DNA from: Verrucomicrobiota bacterium
GTDB taxonomy: Bacteria > Verrucomicrobiota > Verrucomicrobiia > Limisphaerales > JACQFS01
Assembly (NCBI GenBank): GCA_016199935.1
Contig: JACQFS010000044.1
Coordinates: forward strand, 1-61,282
Direction of reading: 5' to 3'
Length of the DNA: 61,282 nucleotides
Shown piece after piece: positions 1 through 7,934 of the stretch. The stretch's first letter is position 1. Each line of letters starts with the position of its first letter. Both the position numbers and the translations under genes were made by a program. The notes beneath the pieces are model-generated. The model did not search any database. It was not told where the DNA came from and saw only the letters and a list, made by a program, of their open reading frames with translations.

Positions 1-375
1 GCGCAATTCGCCGCGCCCGCCGCGCTGGCGAAAGCCGGCGTGCTCACGGCCGTCATGCAGGGCGGCGCGCGGATGCAGGGCGCGGCGTGGAGCGTGCGCA
101 ACCTCCCTTACACCGCGGCGCAGGCGATGGCCTTCGGCCTGCCGGAAGCCGACGCGCTCAAGTCCATCACGCTGAACCCGGCGCAAATGCTCGGCGTCGG
201 CGACCGCCTCGGCTCGCTGGAGAAGGGCAAGGAGGCGACATTCATCGCGGTGGACGGAAACATTTTGGACATCCGCGCGAACGTGAAGCGGATGTGGATC
301 GCGGGAAAAGAAGTGAGCCTCGACAGCCGGCACACCCGGCTCTACGAAAAGTTCAAGGCGCGGCCGAAGCCGTGA
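1..375 (+). CDS. Amidohydrolase family protein, C-terminal part (partial)
   Basis: The gene is open from the first base of the window and ends at a TGA, so only the last 124 residues are visible. The stretch ending 'LGVGDRLGSLEKGKEATF' is the typical C-terminal return of metal-dependent amidohydrolases (imidazolonepropionase-like, composite domain). There the last helix of the TIM barrel leads into the small beta-sandwich, with NPA and then G-x-L-x-x-G-K. The metal ligands lie upstream, outside the window, so the substrate cannot be told. The last 23 bp overlap the end of the convergent sugar dehydrogenase gene. Confidence 0.8.
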   Translation, partial: AQFAAPAALAKAGVLTAVMQGGARMQGAAWSVRNLPYTAAQAMAFGLPEADALKSITLNPAQMLGVGDRLGSLEKGKEATFIAVDGNILDIRANVKRMWIAGKEVSLDSRHTRLYEKFKARPKP

Positions 376-1807
376 GGCGGATGGTAGGGACGGATTTCAC
401 TCCGTCCCGCGAAACCGGCGAAGCCGGTGCGAGCGCAGCGAGTGTCTCGGGAGAAAATGGGGACGCGGTGAAACGCGTCCCGACCGCTAACTTCGCCGGC
501 ACGAGCTTCCACACTTTCCCCGTCGTCCCGGTGACAATGTTGCGCCCGCTCGTGAGCACGTAGAGTTCACCGTGTTCGTCCTCGCCCATCGCGGGGATGA
601 AGCCCTGCACCTCGCCGCGTTGCGAGCCTTGCACGTCGAGCCGCTCCAGCGTCCACGCGCCGTCGCCGGACTTCGGCCGCGTGGCGACGAGCATCATGCC
701 CACGGGCACGCCCCAGCTTTTCGACCAGTCGGCGAAGACGTAGCGGCCCTTGAGTTCCGGCAGCGCTTTGCCGCGATATATGTAGCCGCCGGTGATGCTC
801 GTGCCCTTGATGCCCTCGACGCCGGGAAAACCCTTCGCGTTCATGTAGGTGATGATCGGCTCGACGAACGGCGTGCCGTCGGGCGCGTGCCGCGGCGTGA
901 CCTCCGGCGGGCGCAGCGGATTCGCGGGATCGAACCCGACCGGCCCTTCGCGCAGCCGCCAGCCGTGATTGCCGCCTCGCTTCACGAGGTTCACTTCCTC
1001 CCACATATTCTCGCCCACCTCGGCCTCGATCAGTTCGTGCTTGCCGCCGCGGTCAAACGACAGGCCCCACGGATTGCGATGACCGTAGGAAAAAATTTCC
1101 GCCCGCCCACCGCCGTGCGCGAACGGGTTGTCCTTCGGAATCGCGTATTCGCGTCCGCTGTGCCGGCGGTCCACGTCGAGGCGCAGAATTTTTCCGAGCA
1201 GCACGTCCTTGTTCTGGCCGTTGCCGATGGGGCCGTGGTTCGGGTCGCTGTCGCGCTGGCCGCCGCCGTCGCCGACGGAGATGTAGAGGAAACCATCCGG
1301 CCCGAAGGCGAGCCGGCCGCTGTTGTGGTTGAACTGCGGCTCGTCAATCTGGAGCAGCACGCGCTCGCTCGCCGGGTCCGCCGCGCGCGCGCCGGGCGGC
1401 ACGCGATACTCGGCGATGTGGCTCGTGTGATCCCAATCCTTCGGTCCGCCCGCGCACAGCGGCGCGCTGTAATACACGTAGAGCTTCCCGTTCGCCTTGA
1501 ACTTCGGGTGCAGCGCGAGGCCGAGCAACCCGCGCTCGTCGAAGTTGCTGCGCAACGTCGTGAGCCGCGCCTTGAGGTCGAGGAACGGCTCCGCGCGACG
1601 CTCGCCTGCCTTGGTCACGACGTGGATCACGCCCACCTGATCGCCGACGAGGAAATCGCCGGAGCCTCCGGGCAGCGACGCAAAGTTCAGCGGCGAGACA
1701 AAACCTTCCGCCAGCGGCTGGAGCGCGACGGCGGCGCGCGCGTGCGGCTCGGCGAGCCACGCGGTGAATGCAATGAGGGCGAAACGAAGGACGGTCGCGG
1801 GTTTCAT
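353..1807 (-). CDS. Secreted PQQ-type sugar (glucose/sorbosone) dehydrogenase
   Basis: The protein has 484 residues and begins with a signal peptide (MKPATVLRFALIAFTAWLAE, then A-R-A). The body has soluble aldose/sorbosone dehydrogenase (GSDH) blades: FDERGLLGLALHPKF, HNSGRLAFGPDGFLYISVGD, GHRNPWGLSFD and GENMWEEVNLVKRGGNHGW. The likely role is periplasmic oxidation of sugars with PQQ as cofactor. I chose the ATG at 1807 because it opens the signal peptide; the frame stays open to 2002 but with no plausible protein. The last 45 or so codons are read from a dispersed palindromic repeat (387-481), so the C-terminal tail is probably not part of the ancestral fold. The gene overlaps the convergent amidohydrolase by 23 bp. 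Confidence 0.87.
   Translation of the reverse strand: MKPATVLRFALIAFTAWLAEPHARAAVALQPLAEGFVSPLNFASLPGGSGDFLVGDQVGVIHVVTKAGERRAEPFLDLKARLTTLRSNFDERGLLGLALHPKFKANGKLYVYYSAPLCAGGPKDWDHTSHIAEYRVPPGARAADPASERVLLQIDEPQFNHNSGRLAFGPDGFLYISVGDGGGQRDSDPNHGPIGNGQNKDVLLGKILRLDVDRRHSGREYAIPKDNPFAHGGGRAEIFSYGHRNPWGLSFDRGGKHELIEAEVGENMWEEVNLVKRGGNHGWRLREGPVGFDPANPLRPPEVTPRHAPDGTPFVEPIITYMNAKGFPGVEGIKGTSITGGYIYRGKALPELKGRYVFADWSKSWGVPVGMMLVATRPKSGDGAWTLERLDVQGSQRGEVQGFIPAMGEDEHGELYVLTSGRNIVTGTTGKVWKLVPAKLAVGTRFTASPFSPETLAALAPASPVSRDGVKSVPTIRLTASAAP
387..481. repeat. Double-palindrome intergenic element inside a gene end
   Basis: Two 22-bp hairpins bound this element: GGGACGGA-6-TCCGTCCC at 387-408 and GGGACGCG-6-CGCGTCCC at 460-481. 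Between them lie smaller repeats such as ACCGGCGAAGCCGGT. The layout looks like a REP/BIME-type dispersed element. It lies wholly inside the 3' end of the minus-strand sugar dehydrogenase gene, just after the convergent amidohydrolase stop, and could also act as a bidirectional terminator. Confidence 0.7.
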
Positions 1808-2013
1808 GGTGCGGCGAGTATGAGCCGGCCCGATGGGAAAGCCAAGCAAACCCAACGGAAACAGAATGGACCCGGGATGGATTTGCGCCGCGCGTGGAAC
1901 GTGGCGGGGAGCGCATTCTGTTTGTGGTGGGTTTGCGTGAAGGCTGGACGCGTTGCCCGTCGCGGCGCTTTTCGGCTTCCGCGGGGCGGCGTTCCTACCC
2001 ACACTCCGCGCGC

Positions 2014-2820
2014 ATGTCGGGCATTCTGAAACATCCGCTGCGGTTCGTCGGGCGCTTCGCGCAGTTCCTCTGGCTGCTCGTCGGCGCCGGGGGCAGTTTC
2101 TTTTTCTGCTACTGGCTCACGGGGCGCGCGAAAACTTTCCGCGGCCGGTGCGAGTGGCTGCAACGCTGGTCACGTTTCGCCGTGCGCATTTTTGGAACGA
2201 CCGTCGAGTTGCGCGGCGTGCCCCCGCCGGCCGGGCTCATCGTGGGCAATCACCTCGGCTACCACGATGTCCTGGTGCTCGCGACGCTGCAGCCGACGGT
2301 CTTCGTCGCGCGGGCGGACGTGGCCGGCTGGCCGGTCTTCGGCTGGTTCGTAAAAAGTTCCGGGGCGCTGTTCCTCGATCGCGACCGGCGCGGCGACGTG
2401 GCCCGCTTCAGCGAACAGTTCCAAGCCCCGCTGGCCGAGCAGCTCGCGGTGGTGATGTTCCTCGAAGGCACGAGCACGGGCGGCGACCGCGTGCTGCCGT
2501 TCCGGCCGTCGCTGCTCGAGCCGGCCACGGTCAATGACTGGCCCGTGACGCCGGTCTGGATCGGCTACTCGATGCGCGAAGGTTCCGTGGCCGACGAGGT
2601 CGCCTACTGGCGCGACATGACGATCCTCCCGCACATGATGAATCTGCTGACGAAGACGGACATCACGGCGCACGTGGCGTTCGGCGAGCCGATCAAGGCC
2701 GGCGACCGCAAGGAACTCGCGCGCCGGCTGCACGCGCGCACGTGCGAGCTGGCGGGATTGTTCGGGAGAAAAATTTCGAGTGAGGCACCGGCGGAATCAT
2801 CATCCACGCCCACGGACTGA
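2014..2820 (+). CDS. Lysophospholipid acyltransferase (PlsC family)
   Basis: This 268-residue protein has a hydrophobic N-terminal segment (about residues 10-30) and the acyltransferase motifs. These are NHLGYHD (the catalytic HX4D) and, about 80 residues on, FLEGTSTGG (the EGT substrate-binding motif). It should transfer an acyl chain to 1-acylglycerol-3-phosphate or a related lysolipid at the inner membrane. The ATG at 2014 precedes the hydrophobic segment; the frame is open upstream to 1894 but that part has no family similarity. It ends five bases from the convergent rex gene. Confidence 0.85.
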   Translation: MSGILKHPLRFVGRFAQFLWLLVGAGGSFFFCYWLTGRAKTFRGRCEWLQRWSRFAVRIFGTTVELRGVPPPAGLIVGNHLGYHDVLVLATLQPTVFVARADVAGWPVFGWFVKSSGALFLDRDRRGDVARFSEQFQAPLAEQLAVVMFLEGTSTGGDRVLPFRPSLLEPATVNDWPVTPVWIGYSMREGSVADEVAYWRDMTILPHMMNLLTKTDITAHVAFGEPIKAGDRKELARRLHARTCELAGLFGRKISSEAPAESSSTPTD

Positions 2821-2825
2821 CGCGC

Positions 2826-3458
2826 TCACGTCTGGATGAAGTAACTCAAATTCTCCAGCTCGATGGCGAGGTTCACGCTGTTCACGGTCACGTCCTCGGG
2901 CACGTGCAGGACGATGGGCGCGAAGTTGAGGATGCCGGTGACGCCCGCGGCGACGAGTTGGTTGGCGACCGCCTGTGCCGCGGCGGCGGGCACGGTGATG
3001 ATCGCCATTTTCACGCGCGCCGCGCGGATGATCTCGAAGAGTTTTTCCATGCCGTGGAGCGGCGGGCCACCGCGGCCGCGTTTCACCTTGGCCGGCTCGA
3101 GGTCGAACGCGCCGATAATGCCAAAACCCTCCTGCTCGAAGCCGCGATAGGAGAGCAGTGCGGAGCCGAGATTGCCGACGCCGACGAGGATCACGGGTTG
3201 GAGGCTGTTGGTGCCGAGCGTGTCGGTGATCATCTGCGCGAGTTGCTCGACGTCGTAGCCGAGGCCGCGCGTGCCGAACTGCCCGAAGTAGGTGAGGTCC
3301 TTGCGAAGCTGGGTGGACTTGACGCCGGCCGCGCGCGCAAGCGCCTCGCTCGACACGGTGCGCAGGCCGTTCTGCTTCAGCCGTTGCAGGCAGCGAAGAT
3401 AAACGGAGAGCCGATAGACGGCCTTGCGCGGGATTTCGGAACGTGGCGACTTCTTCAA
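2826..3458 (-). CDS. rex: Redox-sensing transcriptional repressor Rex
   Basis: This 210-residue protein matches Rex from end to end. An N-terminal winged helix (about residues 10-80) includes VSSEALARAAGVKSTQLRKD and FGTRGLGYDVEQL. It is followed by a Rossmann domain (VILVGVGNLGSALLSY) that senses the NADH/NAD+ ratio. The start codon is TTG, since an in-frame stop lies just upstream and no ATG or GTG fits. It is the last gene of a minus-strand run, 43 bp after lpxB. No convincing Rex operator (TTGTGAA-N4-TTCACAA) was found in the window. Confidence 0.93.
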   Translation of the reverse strand: MKKSPRSEIPRKAVYRLSVYLRCLQRLKQNGLRTVSSEALARAAGVKSTQLRKDLTYFGQFGTRGLGYDVEQLAQMITDTLGTNSLQPVILVGVGNLGSALLSYRGFEQEGFGIIGAFDLEPAKVKRGRGGPPLHGMEKLFEIIRAARVKMAIITVPAAAAQAVANQLVAAGVTGILNFAPIVLHVPEDVTVNSVNLAIELENLSYFIQT

Positions 3459-3501
3459 GCGCGCTCAGGATACGCGGCCGGGCAGGGCGGGGCAAGGGGC
3501 G

Positions 3502-4668
3502 TCACTGCGCGTCACTCGGCGGAAGCAAACTGCGGATGGCTTGCGCCGCGCGGGCGCTCGCGCCGGGACCGCCGAGCGTCGCCACGATCTGCGCGAGTTT
3601 TGTTTTCACCGCGGTGCGGCGGGCGGGATCGTCCAGCAGTTCCAACGCGGCGCTCGCGAGATTCTCCGCCGAAGCGTCGCCTTGCACGAACTCGGGAAAC
3701 AGCCGCTCGTCGGCCAGCAGGTTCGGCATTGCGAGATATTTCACCTGCACGATGCGCTTGCCGATCTGGTAGGTGAGCCACGAAGTCTTGTAGAGCGCGA
3801 CCGTGGGCACGCCGAAGAACGCGCACTCCAGCGTGACCGTGCCGGTCGAGGCAATGGCAATGGTGCTGCGCTGAAGCGCCTCGGTGAGGCCGCCGATCTG
3901 GATTTCGATTCCGGCCGTGTCGCCGATCAGGCCCAGCGCGAGTTGCTTCAAATCTTCATTCGGCAAAACCATCCGCGCCGTGGCGTCCGTCCGCGCGGCG
4001 GAAATTTTTTCCCACGCCGGCAGCATCACAGGCAGGTGTCGCTTCAACTCACCCACGCGGCTGCCCGGCAGCAGCAGCACCAGCGGCTTCGCTGATTCCG
4101 CGCTTCGCACTCCGCTCTCCACACGCCCGTGCCGCTCGACGATCGGATGCCCGACGAACTCCACGCGCAGCTCCGGCGCGTGCTTGGCATACCACGCCTG
4201 CTCGAACGGCAGGATCGCGAGCAGCAGATCGTAGTCGTGTGCCATCGCGTTCGCGCGGCCGGGGCGCGAGGCCCAGACTTGCGGCGAGACGTATTGCACG
4301 ATCTTCGGCCGCCACGCGTCGCCGGTCCGGCGGATACGCGCGCGCACGGCGTGGGCGAAGCGGCGGTTGAAGCCGGAAAAATCCACGCACACGATGCAGT
4401 CGGGCTTCCGCTCGAAGGCGAGGTCGAGCAGTTGAAAGAACAGCCGGCGGAACTTGAAATAATTCTTCAGCACCTCCCACAGCCCGATGACCGAGTGTTG
4501 CGTGAGGTCGAATGCCAACTCCACACCCGCCTCCGCCATCTTCGGCCCGCCGGCACCGATGAAACGCGGGGCGGCCGGTGACGCCGCGGCGAGCGCCTTC
4601 ACCAACTCGGCCGCGAGCATGTCGCCGCTGGTCTCGCCCGCGATCAGCATGAAAGTGGTCGGATTCAT
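3502..4668 (-). CDS. lpxB: Lipid-A-disaccharide synthase LpxB
   Basis: The 388-residue length is normal for LpxB. It shows IAGETSGD at the N-terminus, FIGAGGPKM, CVDFSGFN, YVSPQVWAS and LPGSRVGE, all characteristic of the GT19 family. It joins UDP-diacylglucosamine and lipid X to form the lipid A disaccharide, so the organism makes lipid A. Its ATG overlaps the stop of the upstream flavoprotein gene by 4 bp, which implies co-translation. The other lpx genes are not in the window. Confidence 0.95.
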   Translation of the reverse strand: MNPTTFMLIAGETSGDMLAAELVKALAAASPAAPRFIGAGGPKMAEAGVELAFDLTQHSVIGLWEVLKNYFKFRRLFFQLLDLAFERKPDCIVCVDFSGFNRRFAHAVRARIRRTGDAWRPKIVQYVSPQVWASRPGRANAMAHDYDLLLAILPFEQAWYAKHAPELRVEFVGHPIVERHGRVESGVRSAESAKPLVLLLPGSRVGELKRHLPVMLPAWEKISAARTDATARMVLPNEDLKQLALGLIGDTAGIEIQIGGLTEALQRSTIAIASTGTVTLECAFFGVPTVALYKTSWLTYQIGKRIVQVKYLAMPNLLADERLFPEFVQGDASAENLASAALELLDDPARRTAVKTKLAQIVATLGGPGASARAAQAIRSLLPPSDAQ

Positions 4669-5927
4669 TTCGCCACCCCGACGCGGTCGAGCGATTCCGC
4701 CATTGCGTTACCCGCGAGCCAGCCGGTGGTCCATGCGGCTTGGAAGTTGAAGCCGCCGGTGATGCCGTCCACGTCAAGCAGTTCGCCCGCAAAAAAAACG
4801 CCAGGGCACACGCGGCTCTCCATCGTCGTGAAATCCACCTCGGGCAGGCGCACGCCGCCGCACGTCACGAACTCATCCTTGTTCAGGCTCTTGCCCGTGA
4901 CGGTGAACTCGCACTCGATGAGCTGCCGCGCCAGCGCGTGATGCTGCTCGCGCGAGACGTTGGACCATTGGGTGATTTGCGCGATGCCCGCGGCGGCGAC
5001 GAGCCGTTCCCAGAAACGGTTCGGAATCGGAAACGGGTTCGCGTTCACCACGCGCTTCGCGCCGTCCGTGTCGCGCTTGGCGCGGAGCAGGGGGCCGACG
5101 CTCTCGAAATTTTTTCCCGGCAGCCAGTTCACGCGCAGGCGGAATTCGTAATTCAATCCGTGCAACTCTCTCGCGCCCCACGCCGAGAGCCGCAGGATGC
5201 CCGGCCCGCTCAGGCCCCAGTGCGTCACGAGCACCGGGCCATTCTCGCGCAGCTTCGCGTCCGGCACGCTCACCTCCGCGTGCTCCACGGCGAGGCCGGC
5301 GAGTCCCTCGATGCGTGGATCCTTGACGTGAAAGGTGAAAAGCGACGGAACCGGCTCCGCGAGCGTGTGGCCGAGCGTGACGGCAAGTTCGCCCGCCGCC
5401 GCCGCGCGGCAACCGCCGGTGGCGAGGAGCACGCGCTCGCATTCGATGGCCTCGCCTTTCGTTGTGGTGACGCGGAAACCGCCGTCCGCGCGTCGATCGA
5501 TGCGCTCGACGCCGCAGTTAAGGCGCAACTCCACGCCCGCGTCGCGCGCGGAGCGCACGAGGCAATCAATCACCGTCTGCGAATTGTCCGTGATCGGGAA
5601 CATGCGGCCGTCCGACTCGGTCTTGAGCGTCACGCCGCGCGACTCGAACCACTTCACCGTGTCGGCCGGCTGAAATTTGTGGAACGCGCCGATGAGCGCC
5701 CGCGCGCCGCGCGGATACCGCTGAGAGAGCGGGCGCGGCTCGAAGCAGGAGTGCGTGACGTTACAGCGTCCGCCGCCGGAGATTTTGACCTTTTGCAGAA
5801 AGTTTGGCCCGCGTTCCAGGAGCGTCACGCGGCCAGGCCCGAGGCGCTCGGCGCAGGTGATCGCACCGAAAAAACCGGCCGCGCCGCCACCGATGGCGAC
5901 CACCTTACAGTAAAGGTGAGACGCCAT
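4665..5927 (-). CDS. HI0933/BaiN-family FAD-dependent oxidoreductase
   Basis: The 420-residue flavoprotein has the N-terminal dinucleotide fold VVAIGGGAAGFFGAI, then GGGRCNVTHS and the C-terminal signature GGFNFQAAWTTGWLAG. These define the HI0933 (BaiN/YhiN) family. Members reduce or oxidise poorly known substrates; BaiN acts on bile acids in gut clostridia, which is unlikely to be the role here. It overlaps lpxB by 4 bp and lies 35 bp after the HNH nuclease gene. Confidence 0.88.
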   Translation of the reverse strand: MASHLYCKVVAIGGGAAGFFGAITCAERLGPGRVTLLERGPNFLQKVKISGGGRCNVTHSCFEPRPLSQRYPRGARALIGAFHKFQPADTVKWFESRGVTLKTESDGRMFPITDNSQTVIDCLVRSARDAGVELRLNCGVERIDRRADGGFRVTTTKGEAIECERVLLATGGCRAAAAGELAVTLGHTLAEPVPSLFTFHVKDPRIEGLAGLAVEHAEVSVPDAKLRENGPVLVTHWGLSGPGILRLSAWGARELHGLNYEFRLRVNWLPGKNFESVGPLLRAKRDTDGAKRVVNANPFPIPNRFWERLVAAAGIAQITQWSNVSREQHHALARQLIECEFTVTGKSLNKDEFVTCGGVRLPEVDFTTMESRVCPGVFFAGELLDVDGITGGFNFQAAWTTGWLAGNAMAESLDRVGVAK

Positions 5928-5962
5928 GTGTTACTGAATTGTGAAGACGCGCGGGATCGGAG

Positions 5963-6784
5963 TCATCTTGCTTGAATCAATCCGTTCAGCGGGCGGCACT
6001 TTCCGCCACGATGAATCATGGCGTGGCAATTTGCGCAAACGACTGCGAGGTCGTCGAGCTTGGTCTGACTTGGAGCCGTTCTGTCACCGAGTGGTTTGAG
6101 GTGATGCACCTGTGTGTAATCTTGTCCAACTTCTCCGTAGACCGCCTCAAAATCAAAACCGCAGCCGGGGACTTCGCACTTGAGTCGGTAGTTTCCCCGG
6201 CGCTTTGTTTCAGTAATTTTGGCCTCTCGAAGCGAAGCCTCGCGTTGCCGGTGAACTCGCAAGGCCGTTGTCTCCGCGCCTTCGAGGGCGGAGGATTCAT
6301 CATCAATACTCTTAGCGTGACTCGTAGCAATTCCCGCCAAGTGCTTTGACCATAGCTGTTCGAGTCTCTCCGCTACTTTAACCGGAATCTCGATGCCCGA
6401 ACATTGGGGTGTCCAATTGAATTCGCTCAAGCCGACTTCGTGGAGCGTCTCGACCAATAGCGGAGAGTAAACTTCAGGACTGACGATTTTGTCGAATTCG
6501 CATTGGACTTTTAGGCCCATTTCGCCAGCAATCCTTTTGCTGTGATCGAAGTGCGGAGCAGAGGAAGGAATCGAAACGGTTCGACCAGCAGCGACGATCC
6601 CTTTCGGTGCTTTGGCCAATCTCACAAGAAAAACTCTTGAACCCTTTTCCATTTTCTTTCGGTTTCCGGCGCTCCACGATTGTTGATATCTCCCACCAGC
6701 CAGCGTGTTTGACGTTTGCTCGAAAGAAGTTTGGGTGAATCGCTCGTCTTTGTTTGGATTCCAAACCAGCAAATAGGTTTTCAT
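5963..6784 (-). CDS. EVE-like (PUA-fold) domain fused to HNH endonuclease
   Basis: There are two parts in 273 residues. Residues 1-146 carry WNPNK (8-12), WSAGNRKKMEKGSRVFLVRL (37-56) and WTPQCSGIEIP (124-134), the pattern of EVE-like domains that bind modified bases. Residues 200-260 form an HNH/McrA nuclease with zinc ligands C203, C208, C250 and C253 and the catalytic VHHLKPL (226-232). EVE-HNH fusions are known as modification-dependent restriction enzymes, so this may be a stand-alone type IV defence gene. Base composition is clearly lower in GC than its neighbours. Its ATG overlaps the upstream oxidoreductase stop by 4 bp, yet it separates genes otherwise linked to lipid A synthesis. 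Confidence 0.82.
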   Translation of the reverse strand: MKTYLLVWNPNKDERFTQTSFEQTSNTLAGGRYQQSWSAGNRKKMEKGSRVFLVRLAKAPKGIVAAGRTVSIPSSAPHFDHSKRIAGEMGLKVQCEFDKIVSPEVYSPLLVETLHEVGLSEFNWTPQCSGIEIPVKVAERLEQLWSKHLAGIATSHAKSIDDESSALEGAETTALRVHRQREASLREAKITETKRRGNYRLKCEVPGCGFDFEAVYGEVGQDYTQVHHLKPLGDRTAPSQTKLDDLAVVCANCHAMIHRGGKCRPLNGLIQAR

Positions 6785-7833
6785 ATCCGTGTCTCCGTGT
6801 CTCCCCGGTTCACCTGCCGCGTGATTTCAAACGCCACGTCCAGCGCGAGCTTCGCGGACTCGCCGCTCACGAGCGGCGTCTGCTGCGCCTGCACGCACTC
6901 GACGAAATGCTCGAGCTCGAGTTTGAGCGGTTCGTCCTTCGTGATCGGCACGGGCTCGCGCGTGATGCGTTTGCCGGCGAACTCGCTCACGATGTTCGAG
7001 TCCTTGCCGACGCCGAGTTTCGCGGCCATGACTTTTTTCAAAAGCGAACTCTCCGGCTCGTCCGCGCGCGCGAGGCGGTAGAGGAAACCCTCCTGCGCGC
7101 GGTAGTCGAGCGACACATAGACGGGCGGCGACTTGCCGCCGCTGAACACGCGAATCTTCCTCATGCGCTCGGGGCTGATGCGGCTGGCGGTGAGGTTGGC
7201 GATGCAGCCGTTGGCAAATTTCAGCCGCGCATTCGCGATGTCCTCGGACTTGCTCAAGACGGGAATGCCGACGGCGCTCACGTCCACGATGGGCGAATTT
7301 ACGAAGGCCATCACCACGTCGAGATCGTGGATCATCAGGTCGAGCACCACGCCAATGTCCGTGCTGCGCGCGGGGAACGGCGAGAGGCGATGCACCTCGA
7401 TGAAGCGCGGGTCGGGCGCGGCCTGCTGGAGAAATTTGAAGACGGGATTGAACCGCTCGACGTGCCCGACTTGCAGCACGCACCGGTGCCGCTTCGCGAG
7501 TTCGCAAAGCTCCGCGGCCTGCGCGGCGTTCTCGGTCATCGGCTTTTCGACGAGCAGGTGCTTGCCGAGCGCGAGCAGTTCTTTCGCGATGGCGAAATGC
7601 GTCGTGGTCGGCGTGACGATGCTGAGTGCGTCGGCGTTCGCGGCGGCCTCGGCGATGGTGGTGAAGGCGCGCGTGTGATGCTTCGTCGCGATGGCGCGGG
7701 CGGTCTCGGCGTTCGCGTCGAACACGCCGACGAATTTCGCGAGGCCCGCGGCGGCCAGTTGCGCGTAAAGGCGTGCGTGTTCCTTGCCGAGCGAACCGGT
7801 GCCGATGACGGCGACTTTGAGGTTGGAAGCCAC
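6781..7833 (-). CDS. Gfo/Idh/MocA-family oxidoreductase, lipid A operon type
   Basis: A 350-residue cytoplasmic NAD(P)-dependent oxidoreductase with the Rossmann motif VAVIGTGSLGKEHAR, the EKP motif (LLVEKPMTENA) and GHVERFNP. In Verrucomicrobiota and relatives, a protein of this type is often coded beside lpx genes, and the GnnA branch makes 3-keto UDP-GlcNAc for amide-linked lipid A. That role is inferred from position (upstream of lpxB, one gene inserted). I chose the GTG at 7833 because it directly precedes the Rossmann strand; a TTG at 7860 lies within a heptamer repeat and is less likely. Confidence 0.82.
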   Translation of the reverse strand: MASNLKVAVIGTGSLGKEHARLYAQLAAAGLAKFVGVFDANAETARAIATKHHTRAFTTIAEAAANADALSIVTPTTTHFAIAKELLALGKHLLVEKPMTENAAQAAELCELAKRHRCVLQVGHVERFNPVFKFLQQAAPDPRFIEVHRLSPFPARSTDIGVVLDLMIHDLDVVMAFVNSPIVDVSAVGIPVLSKSEDIANARLKFANGCIANLTASRISPERMRKIRVFSGGKSPPVYVSLDYRAQEGFLYRLARADEPESSLLKKVMAAKLGVGKDSNIVSEFAGKRITREPVPITKDEPLKLELEHFVECVQAQQTPLVSGESAKLALDVAFEITRQVNRGDTETRI

Positions 7834-7853
7834 GGAGCGTGTATAGGGTTCGG

Positions 7854-7881
7854 GGTTCAAGGTTCAAAGTTCAAAGTTCAA
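7854..7881. repeat. Heptamer tandem repeat (RGTTCAA)
   Basis: Four head-to-tail copies of a 7-bp unit (GGTTCAA or AGTTCAA) lie between the two divergent MocA-like genes. A shorter related run occurs at 42350-42370. Slippage here would change the spacing of the divergent promoters. Confidence 0.7.
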
Positions 7882-7934
7882 GGTTGGCAATCCGGGCGTG
7901 CTTCTGTTTTCCTCGCCCCGAACCTCCAGCTTGT

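Noticed and set aside
572-2029. Long open frame antisense to the sugar dehydrogenase (485 codons)
   Set aside because: High-GC shadow frame: Arg/Ala/His-rich with no family similarity, fully antisense to a clear gene. The same holds for other long antisense frames, e.g. 34694-37480, 16450-19242 and 44423-46501.
5930-5950. Rex operator near TTGTGAAG at about 5939
   Set aside because: Only one half-site is present (TTGTGAA without the TTCACAA partner), so it is likely chance.
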